From assembly GCF_041103235.1 (NCBI RefSeq), contig NZ_JBGCUN010000003.1, positions 282,392-346,391 of the forward strand: a DNA stretch of 64,000 nucleotides, given 5' to 3'. Below the pieces are notes generated by a model. That model searched no databases, had not been told where the DNA came from, and saw only the letters and a list, made by a program, of their open reading frames with translations. Positions 8,938 through 18,904 of this stretch are shown piece by piece. How positions within the stretch are numbered: position 1 is the first letter of the stretch; each line of letters starts with the position of its first letter. The position numbers and the translations under genes were made by a program. Source of the stretch: Yoonia sp. R2331 (GTDB lineage Bacteria > Pseudomonadota > Alphaproteobacteria > Rhodobacterales > Rhodobacteraceae).

Positions 8938-10432
8938 TGCGTCGTCCACCCTGATCGCAGATCCAAAACACCACCAACGACAGCATCAATAACACCAACC
9001 CCGCACCGGCAGCGGCCTCCATCTGGTAACTGCCCATCAAGCGATACATCGCCAACGGCAGCGTTTCTTGCGCGTTTCCGGCGAAGAGCGTGATGACACC
9101 CAAATCCCCCATCGACAAGGCCGCAGCCAGCCCCGCCGCAAACCCCAGCGGCGCGCGGGCGCGCGGGATCACGACCAACCGCAAAAGGTCCAGCCCGCGC
9201 AGGCCCAAACTGTCGGCCAAACGCCCATAGTCGCGCCGCGCGTCTGCCACCGCAGGGCCAATGGCGCGCACCGCAAAGGGCAGCGCGAGTGCCGCATTTA
9301 CGACTACCGTGACCGGCAGCGCCACGCTACGCGGCGACACGAAAGGATAGACCATCAGGAACAACCCCGTCCCCATCACCAGCCCAGAGGCCGCCAGCGG
9401 CAAGACCCCGATGACCGACGCGGCCAGTCCACCGCGCATTGCCAGTGCCAGCGCCAAGGCCACGCACAATGCGGCAGAGGCCACGGCGACGCTGATCGAC
9501 CGGCCCGCCGCCGCCCAAACCGCTCCGGGCATCTCGAACAAGCCCGGCACACCGCGCAGCACAACCATCAACAACGGCAACATCAAAAAGGCCGCCACCA
9601 GGGTCAGCGCAGCCACATCCAGCGAAAGGCTACCCGCGTCCCAGCGTTGCACCACCCGGTCCAGCCCACGCCCCATGCCCTGCAACGGCGTCACCCGCCA
9701 CGCCACAAAGGCCGCACTCAGCCCCAGCGCGAACTGGATACAGGCCAGCATCGCCGCTCGCCCAAGATCAAAATCAAACTGGATGGCTTGGTAGATCGCC
9801 AATTCTACCGTTGTGGCGCGCGGCCCGCCGCCCAAGGTCAACGCCACAGCAAAACTCGTCAGGCAAATCAAAAAGACGACAAGCGCCGCACCGGGCAGCA
9901 CACGGGCCAGCATCGGCACCTCTAACAGGCGAAAGACCGACCCGTTCAGCGACGCCGCAAGGCGAAACCGCTCTGACGGGATCGCCTGCCAGCCCTGCAG
10001 GATCAGACGCACCGCCAGCGGCAGGTTGAAAAAGACATGCGCCAGCACCACGCCCCAAAAACCGTAGATGCTGATCTGTGGCAGGCCTGCTGCTGCCAGA
10101 AGGCCGTTCAACGCTCCGCCCCGGCCAAAGACCGCAAGCAGACCCAGAACAGCCACAATCACGGGCAGCAAAAAAGGTGCCCCCAGCAGGGTGATCAACG
10201 CGCGCCGCCCGCGAAACTGACGACGCGCCAGCGCGCGGGCGGCAGGCACCGCCAGCACCACACTCAGGGCTGCTGACATCAGCGCCTGCGCGACGGTAAA
10301 CCGCACCGCCGCCCAATCCGCAGACGACAATCCGCGCCCCAGTTCTGCCCGCGTGGCGACAGCGACCAACGTGCCAAGGGTCAACCCCAGCACCAGCGCC
10401 ATCGCCAACCATGCGGGCAGACGCCGGATCAC
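8924..10432 (-). CDS. thiP: Thiamine ABC transporter permease
   Basis: A 502-aa double-length binding-protein-dependent permease with about twelve hydrophobic segments and two copies of the permease EAA-like loop (for example ERFRLAASLNGSVFRLLEVPM and DYGRLADSLGLRGLDLLRLVVI, which contact ThiQ). The GTG at 10432 forms a GTGA overlap with the thiB stop and begins just before the first membrane segment. A GTG at 10453 would add seven residues and is less likely. The gene lies between thiB and thiQ. Confidence 0.92.
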   Translation of the reverse strand: MIRRLPAWLAMALVLGLTLGTLVAVATRAELGRGLSSADWAAVRFTVAQALMSAALSVVLAVPAARALARRQFRGRRALITLLGAPFLLPVIVAVLGLLAVFGRGGALNGLLAAAGLPQISIYGFWGVVLAHVFFNLPLAVRLILQGWQAIPSERFRLAASLNGSVFRLLEVPMLARVLPGAALVVFLICLTSFAVALTLGGGPRATTVELAIYQAIQFDFDLGRAAMLACIQFALGLSAAFVAWRVTPLQGMGRGLDRVVQRWDAGSLSLDVAALTLVAAFLMLPLLMVVLRGVPGLFEMPGAVWAAAGRSISVAVASAALCVALALALAMRGGLAASVIGVLPLAASGLVMGTGLFLMVYPFVSPRSVALPVTVVVNAALALPFAVRAIGPAVADARRDYGRLADSLGLRGLDLLRLVVIPRARAPLGFAAGLAAALSMGDLGVITLFAGNAQETLPLAMYRLMGSYQMEAAAGAGLVLLMLSLVVFWICDQGGRRNADA

Positions 10433-11412
10433 TGCGACAGCGCCGCGCGCCACTCTTCCAGTGCCGCATCGCGGGCCGCTGCAGCATCTTCGGCCGACAA
10501 CAGCAGCGCCGTCTCAGGCGTCACCAGCGTCTCGAAGCCATCCGGCAACCCACCCTCGGGCAGCTTGGCGGGGTACATCCAGTTGGTCGTCGGAATGATC
10601 GACTGGAACCCGTCCGAGACCATGAAGGCCAGGAATTGGTCGGCCAACTCGGATTGGTCAGTGCCGGCCAGCTTACCTGCGACTTCGACTTGCATGTAGT
10701 GGCCTTCGTCAAACGCCCATGCGACCTTGCTGTCGTCTTCCTCTGCGATCAGGTGGTAAGCAGGCGATGTGGTATAGGACAGCACAGCGTCCGCCTCACC
10801 TTCCAGAAACAGGCCGTAAGCCTCGGACCAGCCCGGTGTCACGGTGACCACGTTGTCGGCCAGTGCCGCCCAGACATCCGCCGCCTCATCGCCATAGGCC
10901 GCCTTGACCCACATCAACAGGCCCAGACCGGGGGTCGATGACCGGGGGTCCTGGATCAGGATCTTGGTGTCGCTTTCGGCCAGGGCCTTCAGCGATGTGG
11001 CCGCATCTTCGCCCGCGTTCCCGACAAAAGCAAAGTAGCCCCAGTCAAACGGCAGAAACTCTGGATCGTCCCATGCGATGGGCAGATCAAGGTCTGCATC
11101 CACACCATGCGGTGCAAATAGCCCCGTGGCGCGTGCCGCCGCGGTCAGGTTGGTGTCCAGCCCCAGTACCACATCAGCGTCGGTGCCCTTGCCCTCGAGC
11201 TGCAAGCGCGCCAACAACGCAGCCCCGTCGCCTGACCCGGTGAACACCAGATCGCAACCGCAGACCTCTTCAAAAGCGGCCTCTACCGCGGGGCCGGGGC
11301 CCCAATCGCTGACAAAGCTGTCGTAGGTCAGCACGTTCAGCACCGGCGTCTCTGCCGATGCGCTTGTTGCAAACACTGCTGCTGCAACGCCGATGGAATA
11401 GGTGATCTTCAT
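10429..11412 (-). CDS. thiB: Periplasmic thiamine-binding protein
   Basis: The 327-aa solute-binding protein captures thiamine in the periplasm. It has a signal peptide (MKITYSIGVAAAVFATSASA) followed by the ThiB/TbpA opening VLNVLTYDSFVSDWGPGPAV and the conserved VVLGLDTNL and PRSSTPGLGLLMWV stretches. The ATG at 11412 is preceded by GGAGGAC. It is first in thiBPQ and sits about 50 nt downstream of a TPP aptamer, so expression should fall when thiamine pyrophosphate is plentiful. Confidence 0.95.
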   Translation of the reverse strand: MKITYSIGVAAAVFATSASAETPVLNVLTYDSFVSDWGPGPAVEAAFEEVCGCDLVFTGSGDGAALLARLQLEGKGTDADVVLGLDTNLTAAARATGLFAPHGVDADLDLPIAWDDPEFLPFDWGYFAFVGNAGEDAATSLKALAESDTKILIQDPRSSTPGLGLLMWVKAAYGDEAADVWAALADNVVTVTPGWSEAYGLFLEGEADAVLSYTTSPAYHLIAEEDDSKVAWAFDEGHYMQVEVAGKLAGTDQSELADQFLAFMVSDGFQSIIPTTNWMYPAKLPEGGLPDGFETLVTPETALLLSAEDAAAARDAALEEWRAALSQ

Positions 11413-11458
11413 GTCGTCCTCCAAAAGCGGGCAGGCGAATGGGGGACTGCGGAATTGC

Positions 11459-11545
11459 AAGACCTTCCCTCCGCCGGTCCTAACCGGTTCAGGTTCAACG
11501 GGTCAGCTTTCGCAATCTCAGGCCAATTGGCCCCCCCGAGGTAGG
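11459..11545 (-). promoter_or_regulatory. TPP (THI-element) riboswitch
   Basis: Read on the minus strand, the region has the TPP aptamer order: ACCTCGGGGGG, then CTGAGA (complement of 11516-11521), GCTGACCCGTTGAACCTGA, and the 3' half GGACCGGCGGAGGGAAGGT. The closing stem pairs ACCT (11539-11542) with AGGT (11462-11465). It lies just before thiB, whose product binds thiamine. The expression platform probably masks the thiB ribosome binding site, since no terminator hairpin with a T-run is visible before the start. Confidence 0.93.
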
Positions 11546-11583
11546 GCGGAACCTAGGACCGTCTTAACCAAAGGGCAAGGGCA

Positions 11584-14500
11584 TCATTCCGCCGCGACCA
11601 TGCGCCGCGCACGGCGCGTCGCCCACCATGCGGACAGGTTTGCACCCAGCATCAACATGGCCGGTGTCACCACCAGTGTCAGGACAGTGGCAATGACAAG
11701 TCCGCCAGCGATCGCACTGGACAATTCCGTCCACCATTGTGTCGACGGGGCGCCAAAAATCACCGTGCGTTCGATGAAGTTCAGATTCACACCAATGACC
11801 ATCGGCATAAGCCCCAGCGCCGTGGTGACAGAAGTCAGCACCACCGGCCGCAAACGTTGCGCGCCCGTGCGCAGGGCCGCTTCTTTTGCGGACATGCCGG
11901 TCTTGCGCATGTCGTTGTAGGTGTCGATCAGAATGATGTTGTTGTTCACCACAATCCCCGCCAGCGCGATAATCCCGATCCCCACCATCACGATGCCAAA
12001 CGGCCGCCCGGTCACGATCAGCCCCAGCAGCACACCCGCAATCGAAAAGACAATCGCGCTCATCACCACAAAGGCCTGATAGAAGCTGTTGAACTGCAAC
12101 ACGAGGATCACGAACATCAAGAAGATCGCCGACATGAACGCGCCGATCAGAAAGGCCATCGTTTCGGCCTGATCCTCGGCTTCCCCGGCAAAGCTGTATT
12201 CGGCACCTTCCGGCAATCCCGCCTGATCCAGCGCAGCAGTTAGCGCCAGCACCTGATCGTTGACAAGCACATCTGGGGCCACGTTGGATTCGATGGTGAC
12301 CACGCGCTTTTGATCCAGCCGGATGATCGTTCCGACCCGCTCTGACGGCTCAAACGTCACAAAGTTGGAAATTGGCACCAGCCCCGATGACGTGGGCACC
12401 CGCAGGTTCCCAAGCTCGGCCAGCGACCGCTCTTCACGCGGGAACCGCACCCGAATGTCCAATGATCCATCGGTGTCATCGGGCCGGTAATCGGCCACCG
12501 TGATCCCTTGGGTCAGCAGTTGTACCGCCTGCCCCAACAGGCTGACATCCGCGCCAAAGCGCGCCGCCTCAGCCCGGTTCACGTTGATCGACACCTCTAC
12601 CCCCGGCAGCGGGCGGGTGTCGGTGACATCGGTGAAGCCCCCGATCTCATCCATCAGGCGGCGCACGGTTTCGACGGCTTCCGCCTGCGCCTCTGCCGAA
12701 TTGGCGCGGACCTCAAGGCTGATGGGCTTGCCGTCTGACGGCCCGCCACTGTCGGTTTGCACCTGCACATCAATACCCGCGATATCCGCCACGCTGGCGC
12801 GGATATCCACGCCAATCTCTGCCGCGGTGCGCCGTGTGTCCCAATCAGTCAGCTCAAGTTGCAGGATGCCAATGGTCTCTTCGTCGCCCTGTCCTGCACT
12901 CATCATCGAATTGGCATAGACGCTTGCCACTTCTTCATAGCCCAGCAGCCGGTCCTCGACCGCGCGCACCAATGCGTCCCGCTCGAAGATCGAGAAATTG
13001 TCCCGTGCCCGCACCTGAACCTGCATGAACTCCGGCTCAACTTCGGGGAAGAACGTCACCCCTCGCCCGAATTCCGCATAAAGCGCAAAGGACCAAAGCA
13101 AGGCAGCAAAGGCCAGCAGGAAGGTCGCCGTTGGCCGCAGAATGGCCCATTGCAGAAGCTTGATGTATCCGCCCGTAAAGCCGCCGATCTCGCGCGGATC
13201 ACCCGCCTCTGCGGCGTGCAGTGCGGCCTTGGCCCGCGCCGTCTGCGGCTGGCGTTTGCCAATCAACCCACCGACAACCGGGATAAAGACCAGCGCCATG
13301 AACAGCGACGCAAAGAGCGTCAGGATCACAGTGATCGGCAGGAACTTCATGAATTCGCCCACCATGCCGGTCCAGAACAGCAGCGGAAAGAAGACGCTCA
13401 ACGTGGTCATCGTGGACGCGATGATCGGCCAGGCCATCCGCTTGGCGGCAAAGGCATAAGCCTCTTTGGCGCTGGCCCCTTCCTGCAGCCGCCTGTCAGC
13501 CAGTTCGGTGGTGACAATCGCCCCATCCACCAGCATCCCGACCACAAGGATCAGTGAAAACAGCACCACGATATTCATCGTGTAACCCATGATCCACAGC
13601 GCCGTGACACCTGCCAGAAACGCGCCCGGGATCGCCAGCCCCACCAACACGGCAGAGCGTGGCCCAAGCGCAAAAACCACCACGATCATCACCAAAATGA
13701 CGGCGGCAATCACGTTGGCCTCGAGGTCCGCCAGCATCGTCTCGACCTGCTCGGACTGGTCCTGCAAATAGGTCACTTTGACCGTATCAGGCCATTCGAC
13801 GCGGATCTCTTCAACCAGCGCCTGCACCTCTTGGACCGTCTGAATGATATTCGCGCCCGACCGCTTCTTGACCTCAAGCGCCAGCGCAGGCTGGCCGTTG
13901 ATCCGGGCAAAACTGGTCGGGTCCTCAAACGTGCGGCGGATCGTGGCGACATCGGCAAAGGTCACAACCGCATTGCCGCGCACCTTGATCGGCATCGCCA
14001 TCACGTCGTCCAGATCTTCGATCAAACCCGGCACTTTCAGCACGATGCGCCCAGCGCCGGTTTCAATCGCACCCGCAGCGATCAGGCGGTTATTGCGCTG
14101 AATCTGGCTGATCAGCTCGTCAAAGGACAGATTGTAGGTCTGGAACACCGTGGGGTCGATCAGGACCTCCATGAACTCGGTCCGTTGCCCGGCAATATCG
14201 ACCTCCAGCACGCCGCTTAGACCTTCCAGCTGGTCCTTCACGTCATCCGCCAGATTGTTCAGCGTCCGCTCTGGCACGGGGCCCGACAGGATCGCAGTAA
14301 TGATCGGGAAAAGGGCGGTGTTAATCTCGGTGATGGTGATATCCTGCGCCCCTTCGGGCAGCTCACCATTGGCGCGGTCCGCGGCCTCGCGCACCTTGTC
14401 CAGTCCCTCTTGCGCGTCAAAACCAGGGCTGAATTCCAGCTGCAAACTGGCGAACCCTTCAGAGGCATGAGCCTCCATCGATTCCAAACCGGTGATTGAC

Positions 14501-14718
14501 CCGAACTCTGTTTCCATCGGTTCGATGAGCAACCGCTCGGCGTCGCCGGGGCTGATCCCGTCCAAACTGGTCGAGGCATAAAACAGCGGGATCGGAATTT
14601 CCGGGTTCGCCTCTTTGGGGATCGCGGAATAGGCATAGGCGCCGACGGTCAGCACCATGACAAGGGCCAGCGCAACAACGCGGGTCCGCGAAAACGCGGC
14701 GTCGATCAGCCCGTTCAT
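11584..14718 (-). CDS. RND efflux pump inner-membrane transporter
   Basis: A 1044-aa AcrB/MexF-type transporter of the HAE-1 or heavy-metal-like RND superfamily that uses the proton gradient to export drugs or other compounds. It has an N-terminal helix, two large periplasmic loops, and two blocks of six helices. The conserved segment VVGMLVDGAIVTTELADRR and the later GIVVNNNIILIDTYNDMRK correspond to the helix-4/10 regions; the aspartate in VDGAI is a candidate proton relay residue. It is coupled by an ATGA overlap to the upstream adaptor gene. No outer-membrane channel gene is adjacent, so a TolC-like partner must be elsewhere. Confidence 0.92.
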   Translation of the reverse strand: MNGLIDAAFSRTRVVALALVMVLTVGAYAYSAIPKEANPEIPIPLFYASTSLDGISPGDAERLLIEPMETEFGSITGLESMEAHASEGFASLQLEFSPGFDAQEGLDKVREAADRANGELPEGAQDITITEINTALFPIITAILSGPVPERTLNNLADDVKDQLEGLSGVLEVDIAGQRTEFMEVLIDPTVFQTYNLSFDELISQIQRNNRLIAAGAIETGAGRIVLKVPGLIEDLDDVMAMPIKVRGNAVVTFADVATIRRTFEDPTSFARINGQPALALEVKKRSGANIIQTVQEVQALVEEIRVEWPDTVKVTYLQDQSEQVETMLADLEANVIAAVILVMIVVVFALGPRSAVLVGLAIPGAFLAGVTALWIMGYTMNIVVLFSLILVVGMLVDGAIVTTELADRRLQEGASAKEAYAFAAKRMAWPIIASTMTTLSVFFPLLFWTGMVGEFMKFLPITVILTLFASLFMALVFIPVVGGLIGKRQPQTARAKAALHAAEAGDPREIGGFTGGYIKLLQWAILRPTATFLLAFAALLWSFALYAEFGRGVTFFPEVEPEFMQVQVRARDNFSIFERDALVRAVEDRLLGYEEVASVYANSMMSAGQGDEETIGILQLELTDWDTRRTAAEIGVDIRASVADIAGIDVQVQTDSGGPSDGKPISLEVRANSAEAQAEAVETVRRLMDEIGGFTDVTDTRPLPGVEVSINVNRAEAARFGADVSLLGQAVQLLTQGITVADYRPDDTDGSLDIRVRFPREERSLAELGNLRVPTSSGLVPISNFVTFEPSERVGTIIRLDQKRVVTIESNVAPDVLVNDQVLALTAALDQAGLPEGAEYSFAGEAEDQAETMAFLIGAFMSAIFLMFVILVLQFNSFYQAFVVMSAIVFSIAGVLLGLIVTGRPFGIVMVGIGIIALAGIVVNNNIILIDTYNDMRKTGMSAKEAALRTGAQRLRPVVLTSVTTALGLMPMVIGVNLNFIERTVIFGAPSTQWWTELSSAIAGGLVIATVLTLVVTPAMLMLGANLSAWWATRRARRMVAAE

Positions 14719-15815
14719 GCCTGCGGCTCCTCTGGCTGGGGCGACACCACCTCACCTTCGCTGACAAACCCCTGCCCTACGGTCACCACGTCCGCCGTGT
14801 CTGGCAGCCCGGTCACCCAAACGCCGTCAATTTGCGCACTGACCACATCAATCGGGAAAAAGACGATCCGGTTATCAGCATCCACCGTTTTCACGCCCAA
14901 CCGCCCGTCTGTGTCCAGCGACACGATGCTGGGCGACAGGAAGTGCGCCACCACATCGCCCGTGGGGATGCTGATCTCGGCAGAGATACCCGCCGGGATC
15001 GACCCATCGGCATTGGGCACTTCGATTTCTGTCAAAAAGGTTCGCGTCTCAGCGGCCGCTGACGTCCCGACAAAGCTGACCTCACCCTCGCGCACCTCGC
15101 CGGTGATAAAGGCCACCGTTGCGGGTTGACCGTCCGAGATGGCATTCAACGACTGTTGCGGCACCTGAATGGACACCGTCAGCGGTGTGTTGTCCACGAT
15201 CCGGCCGACCTCTGTCCCGGCAGAGACGAATTCACCCTCGTCCAGATCAAGCGTCTCAATCCGCCCGTCGAACGGGGCAAGGATCATCGCGTTCTCAACC
15301 GCATCACGGGCCGCAATCTCCTGACTGCGGGCCGCGTCTAACGTGGCCTGCACCTGTGACACGCGGTCTGCCGTGGCGACACCACGTTCAAACAGTGCCT
15401 GCACGTCTTCAAGATCGTCACGTGCGCGGGTCAAATCCTCTTCGGCCCGCGCAAGGTCCGCCTCTGCCCGTGTGACAGAGATCCGCGCAATGGGCGCGCC
15501 ACGCTCAACGTTTTCACCCTTTTGAACAAAGACCTCTGCCACCTCGCCGGTGGTTTCTGCCCGCAAGGCACTGTCGCGATCTGGCAGGGCCTGCCCTTCC
15601 GCCTGAAAGAACTGCGTGACCGCCTCGGCCTGTGACCGGCGCACCGCAACCGCCACCGGGGCCACCTCTTGCACGGCTGCAGCAGCTTCGGCTTCCTCCG
15701 ACGGCAGGAAAATCCCGCTGGCCATCCAGCCGATTGTGCCCACGGCAATCAGCGCGGCAATCCCCGTTGACCTGCCCGCACCCTTGTCATCTTGAAACGT
15801 CAATGTGTCGGGCAT
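14715..15815 (-). CDS. RND pump periplasmic adaptor (membrane fusion protein)
   Basis: The 366-aa adaptor has an N-terminal anchor or signal segment (STGIAALIAVGTIGWMASGIFLP), a lipoyl/barrel-sandwich motif (LRAETTGEVAEVFVQKGENVERGAPIARI split around an alpha-hairpin of alternating RAEADLARAEEDLTRARDDL), and a beta-barrel C-terminal half. It should bridge the RND transporter and an outer-membrane channel. The ATG at 15815 has GGAGG eight bases upstream; the ATG at 15833 lacks one. It is translationally coupled to the transporter by a 4-nt overlap. Confidence 0.9.
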   Translation of the reverse strand: MPDTLTFQDDKGAGRSTGIAALIAVGTIGWMASGIFLPSEEAEAAAAVQEVAPVAVAVRRSQAEAVTQFFQAEGQALPDRDSALRAETTGEVAEVFVQKGENVERGAPIARISVTRAEADLARAEEDLTRARDDLEDVQALFERGVATADRVSQVQATLDAARSQEIAARDAVENAMILAPFDGRIETLDLDEGEFVSAGTEVGRIVDNTPLTVSIQVPQQSLNAISDGQPATVAFITGEVREGEVSFVGTSAAAETRTFLTEIEVPNADGSIPAGISAEISIPTGDVVAHFLSPSIVSLDTDGRLGVKTVDADNRIVFFPIDVVSAQIDGVWVTGLPDTADVVTVGQGFVSEGEVVSPQPEEPQA

Positions 15816-15892
15816 TTTTGGCCTCCGGGGCATATCTTCAAATTTTCGCTATCTCGCCGTGATATATGGATCATGCGCCGCGCTACTAGGGC

Positions 15893-17038
15893 CTAATCCA
15901 GAATATCTCGGCGAATTTGGTCAAAGATACGCACCCCAACCGGGATCAGATCATCGGGAAAATCGTAATCGGGGTTGTGTAACGCGGCATGGTCTTCACC
16001 AGGCCCAAGACACAACATCGCAGCCTTGGCATCCCAGCCGAATACGCCAAAATCCTCTGACGCGCGCATCGGTAAGCCCTGCGGCCCATGCGGCACGCCA
16101 ATCGCATCCATCGCCGCCTGCGCCACGGCAGTCGCCTCTGCATCATTGATCGAGGCGGCAAAGACATCGCAATCGGCAAACGCCACCGTCAGACCATCTG
16201 CTGTGGCCATTTCCTCTGCCACCGCGCGCGCATCCACGTGCATCTGGTCCAGCACCGTATCCTGCGCCGCCCGCAACGTGGCATTGATCACTGCCGCACC
16301 GGGGGCCACGCCAAACGTCGGCTCTCCCAATTGGGCGTGGGTCACGGTCACAAGGCGAAAGTCATCATCCAGCGCCCCGCCTTGCCCCAAGGCACCCAGC
16401 GCCGGGATCAGCGCAGACATCGTTAACGCAGGCGATATGCCTGCCTCTGGTTCAGCGGCATGAGCTGTCTTGCCGGTCAGCGTGATCTCCAACCCGCGAG
16501 AGGCGCAATTGATCAACCCGACCCGCGTTGCCACAAACCCAAAGGGCCGCCCCGGTTCGTTGTGAATGGCAAAGGCCCAGTCCGGCGCGATCTGCGCAAA
16601 TCGCGGGTCAGCCACCACAGCCCGCGCGCCGCTGCCATCCTCTTCGGCGGGCTGAAACATCAGCACCACCCGGCCGGTGCGAGGCGGATGGCGCTGCACC
16701 AGACGCGCCAACCCCATCAGCATGGTCATATGCCCATCATGCCCGCACAGGTGCCCCTTACCTGGCACCTGCGACAGCCAAGGCATATCGTTCAACTCGG
16801 TGATCGGCAGCGCGTCCAGCTCGGCCCGGAACATGACCGTGGGTCCGGGCGTGCCGCTGTCGAACACCGCCGCAACACCGTGCCCGCCCAGTCCCGTCAA
16901 AACCTTTGTCGGGTTCAAGGCGGCCACCGCTTTCGCGATTGTTGCGGCAGTTTCCACCTCTTCACCCGACACTTCCGGCTTTTGGTGCAGTGCGCGGCGA
17001 AACGCGGTCAACGCGGTGATGTCGGAATTTGTCAGCAT
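15893..17038 (-). CDS. M20-family amidohydrolase (hippurate hydrolase-like)
   Basis: A 381-aa di-zinc hydrolase of the M20D/HipO group, likely cleaving an N-acyl amino acid or related amide. Motifs seen are [15 protein letters not shown] (metal ligands), PAEEDGSGA (catalytic Glu), and a C-terminal [18 protein letters not shown] block with the final histidine ligand, plus the dimerisation lid between. The ATG at 17038 begins [24 protein letters not shown] abuts it, an unusually short spacing. A much longer open frame continues upstream on this strand but is antisense to aroC and not coding. It is divergent from aroC. Confidence 0.88.
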   Translation of the reverse strand: MLTNSDITALTAFRRALHQKPEVSGEEVETAATIAKAVAALNPTKVLTGLGGHGVAAVFDSGTPGPTVMFRAELDALPITELNDMPWLSQVPGKGHLCGHDGHMTMLMGLARLVQRHPPRTGRVVLMFQPAEEDGSGARAVVADPRFAQIAPDWAFAIHNEPGRPFGFVATRVGLINCASRGLEITLTGKTAHAAEPEAGISPALTMSALIPALGALGQGGALDDDFRLVTVTHAQLGEPTFGVAPGAAVINATLRAAQDTVLDQMHVDARAVAEEMATADGLTVAFADCDVFAASINDAEATAVAQAAMDAIGVPHGPQGLPMRASEDFGVFGWDAKAAMLCLGPGEDHAALHNPDYDFPDDLIPVGVRIFDQIRRDILD

Positions 17039-17140
17039 CCTCCCACTCAAAGCGCAACACTTGCCCGCGTCAAGCGCGCCGGGGGCTTCCCCCGCCCGCA
17101 CCTTTGCAATATCGGAGGCGCGAACAAAGGACGCGCAGCC

Positions 17141-18232
17141 ATGTCGATCAACAGCTTTGGACATCTCTTCCGTTTCACCACCTGGGGCGAAAGCCACGGG
17201 CCTGCCTTGGGTGCGACAATTGACGGCTGCCCGCCGGGCATCGCAATCGACGCGGCCATGATCCAGCACTGGCTGGATAAACGCCGTCCCGGCCAGAACA
17301 AGAACACCACCCAGCGCAACGAACCTGACGCCGTTGAAATTCTGTCCGGTGTGTTCGAGGGACGCACCACCGGCACGCCGATCCAGCTGATGATCCGCAA
17401 CACCGATCAGCGGTCCAAGGATTACGGCGACATCGCCAATACCTTCCGCCCCGGCCACGCCGACATTACCTACCACCAGAAATACGGGCTGCGCGATTAT
17501 CGCGGCGGTGGCCGGTCCTCGGCCCGTGAAACCGCCGCGCGTGTCGCCGCCGGTGGCGTGGCGCGCGCCGCCATGCCGGACGTGCAGGTCAAAGGTTACA
17601 TGGTCCAGATGGGCACCAAAAAGATCGACCGCAGCCGGTTTGACTGGGACGTGATCGACCAGAACGACTTCTGGTGCCCCGATGCGCAGGCCGCCTTGGA
17701 ATGGGAAGACTACCTGCAATGGCTGCGCAAGGACGATCACAACTCTGTCGGCGCAATCATCGAAGTGGTGGCCCGTGGCGTCCCCGCTGGCATCGGCGCG
17801 CCGGTCTATGGCAAGCTTGATACCGATCTGGCCGCCTCGATGATGTCGATCAACGCCGTCAAAGGCGTCGAGATCGGCGAAGGCATGGCGGCCGCTGCAC
17901 TGACAGGCCGCGACAACGCGGACGAAATCTTCATGGGGCCAAACGGACCAGAGTACTCCTCTAACCACGCCGGTGGCATCCTTGGCGGCATCAGCACCGG
18001 GCAGGACGTCGTGGTGCGTTTTGCTGTCAAACCCACATCTTCGATCCTGTCCCCCCGCAATTCCATCCGCATGGACGGCACCGCCACCGAGGTCGTGACC
18101 AAAGGCCGCCACGATCCTTGCGTCGGCATCCGCGCCGTGCCCGTGGGCGAGGCGATGATGGCCTGCGTGATCCTCGACCACATCCTGCTGGATCGCGGCC
18201 AGACCGGTGGCATCCGCGGTCAAATCGGTTGA
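17141..18232 (+). CDS. aroC: Chorismate synthase
   Basis: The last shikimate-pathway enzyme: it converts 5-enolpyruvylshikimate 3-phosphate to chorismate using reduced FMN. The 363-aa product has the signature GESHGPALG at the start, RKIxx-type [16 protein letters not shown] in the middle and RFAVKPTSS near the C-terminus, and is the usual length. The ATG at 17141 has AAAGGACG upstream; a longer frame from 16460 is antisense to the amidohydrolase. The downstream HD gene starts inside its stop codon (TGATG), so the two are co-translated. Confidence 0.97.
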   Translation: MSINSFGHLFRFTTWGESHGPALGATIDGCPPGIAIDAAMIQHWLDKRRPGQNKNTTQRNEPDAVEILSGVFEGRTTGTPIQLMIRNTDQRSKDYGDIANTFRPGHADITYHQKYGLRDYRGGGRSSARETAARVAAGGVARAAMPDVQVKGYMVQMGTKKIDRSRFDWDVIDQNDFWCPDAQAALEWEDYLQWLRKDDHNSVGAIIEVVARGVPAGIGAPVYGKLDTDLAASMMSINAVKGVEIGEGMAAAALTGRDNADEIFMGPNGPEYSSNHAGGILGGISTGQDVVVRFAVKPTSSILSPRNSIRMDGTATEVVTKGRHDPCVGIRAVPVGEAMMACVILDHILLDRGQTGGIRGQIG

Positions 18233-18861
18233 TGCGCGACCGGCTGCGCGCCCTTGTCGCGGACCTCGCGCAAGGCGATCCAGCGCACGACATCGGCCAC
18301 CTTGACCGGGTCTGGCTCAACGCCCAACTGATCGCCACAGACACCGACGCCGACCACACCGTCTTGCTGGCGGCCAGCTACCTGCATGACCTTGTGAACC
18401 TGCCCAAGGATCACCCCGACCGCGCGCAAGCCTCAACCCTGTCCGCGCAAGAAGCTCTGCCGCACCTGCGCGCCCTCGACCTGACGCCTGCGCAAATCAA
18501 AAACACCCAACACGCGATCACCGCGCACAGCTTCTCGGCCCGCATCACACCCACAACGCCAGAGGCGCAAATCCTGCAAGACGCCGACCGCATCGACGCC
18601 CTTGGCGCCATCGGCCTGGCCCGCTGCTTTGCCGTCTCCGGCGCACTGGGCCGCGCGCTTTTCGATCCCGAAGATCCCTTTGCCGATCACCGACCGCTTG
18701 ATGACAGCCGCTTCACCATCGACCATTTCGCAACCAAGCTCCTGACGCTCCCCGACACGATGCAAACGTCCCGCGGTCGCGCCCTTGCCCACCAGCGCGC
18801 CGATGTCCTACGCCGCTACCTTGCTGATCTGGCGCAGGAACTTCCCGCTTCTTCTGGCTAA
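18232..18861 (+). CDS. HD-domain phosphohydrolase-like protein
   Basis: A 209-aa cytosolic protein with the HD superfamily metal-binding pattern: HDIGHLDRVW near the N-terminus, then ASYLHDLVNLPKDHPDR (the HD doublet), a later Asp in QDADRIDALGAIG. This resembles the YedJ/YpgQ group of predicted metal-dependent phosphohydrolases; the substrate is not known. It overlaps aroC by one base. Its last residues (PASSG) are encoded by the left end of a dispersed repeat that begins at 18848, so the C-terminal tail may have been remodelled by the repeat. Confidence 0.85.
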   Translation: MRDRLRALVADLAQGDPAHDIGHLDRVWLNAQLIATDTDADHTVLLAASYLHDLVNLPKDHPDRAQASTLSAQEALPHLRALDLTPAQIKNTQHAITAHSFSARITPTTPEAQILQDADRIDALGAIGLARCFAVSGALGRALFDPEDPFADHRPLDDSRFTIDHFATKLLTLPDTMQTSRGRALAHQRADVLRRYLADLAQELPASSG

Positions 18862-18904
18862 AAATATCCTGGGGGAGGCCGCAGGCCGGGGGCAAAGCCC
18901 CCAA
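18848..18904 (+). repeat. Dispersed GC-rich repeat, copy A, with terminator-like hairpin
   Basis: Starts CTTCTTCTGGC, continues AAATATCCTGGGGGAG, then a small GCC/GGC stem, then GGGGGCAAAGCCCCC (about 18888-18902), which folds as a 5-6 bp stem with a short loop. The same order of blocks, in the same orientation, recurs at 34478-34580. It lies between the convergent HD and DMT genes and could end both transcripts, though it lacks a T-run. Confidence 0.75.

Noticed and set aside
15893..18223. 776-residue open frame on the minus strand
   Set aside because: Only the part from 17038 leftward matches an amidohydrolase; the rest is antisense to aroC, whose own protein is unmistakable.
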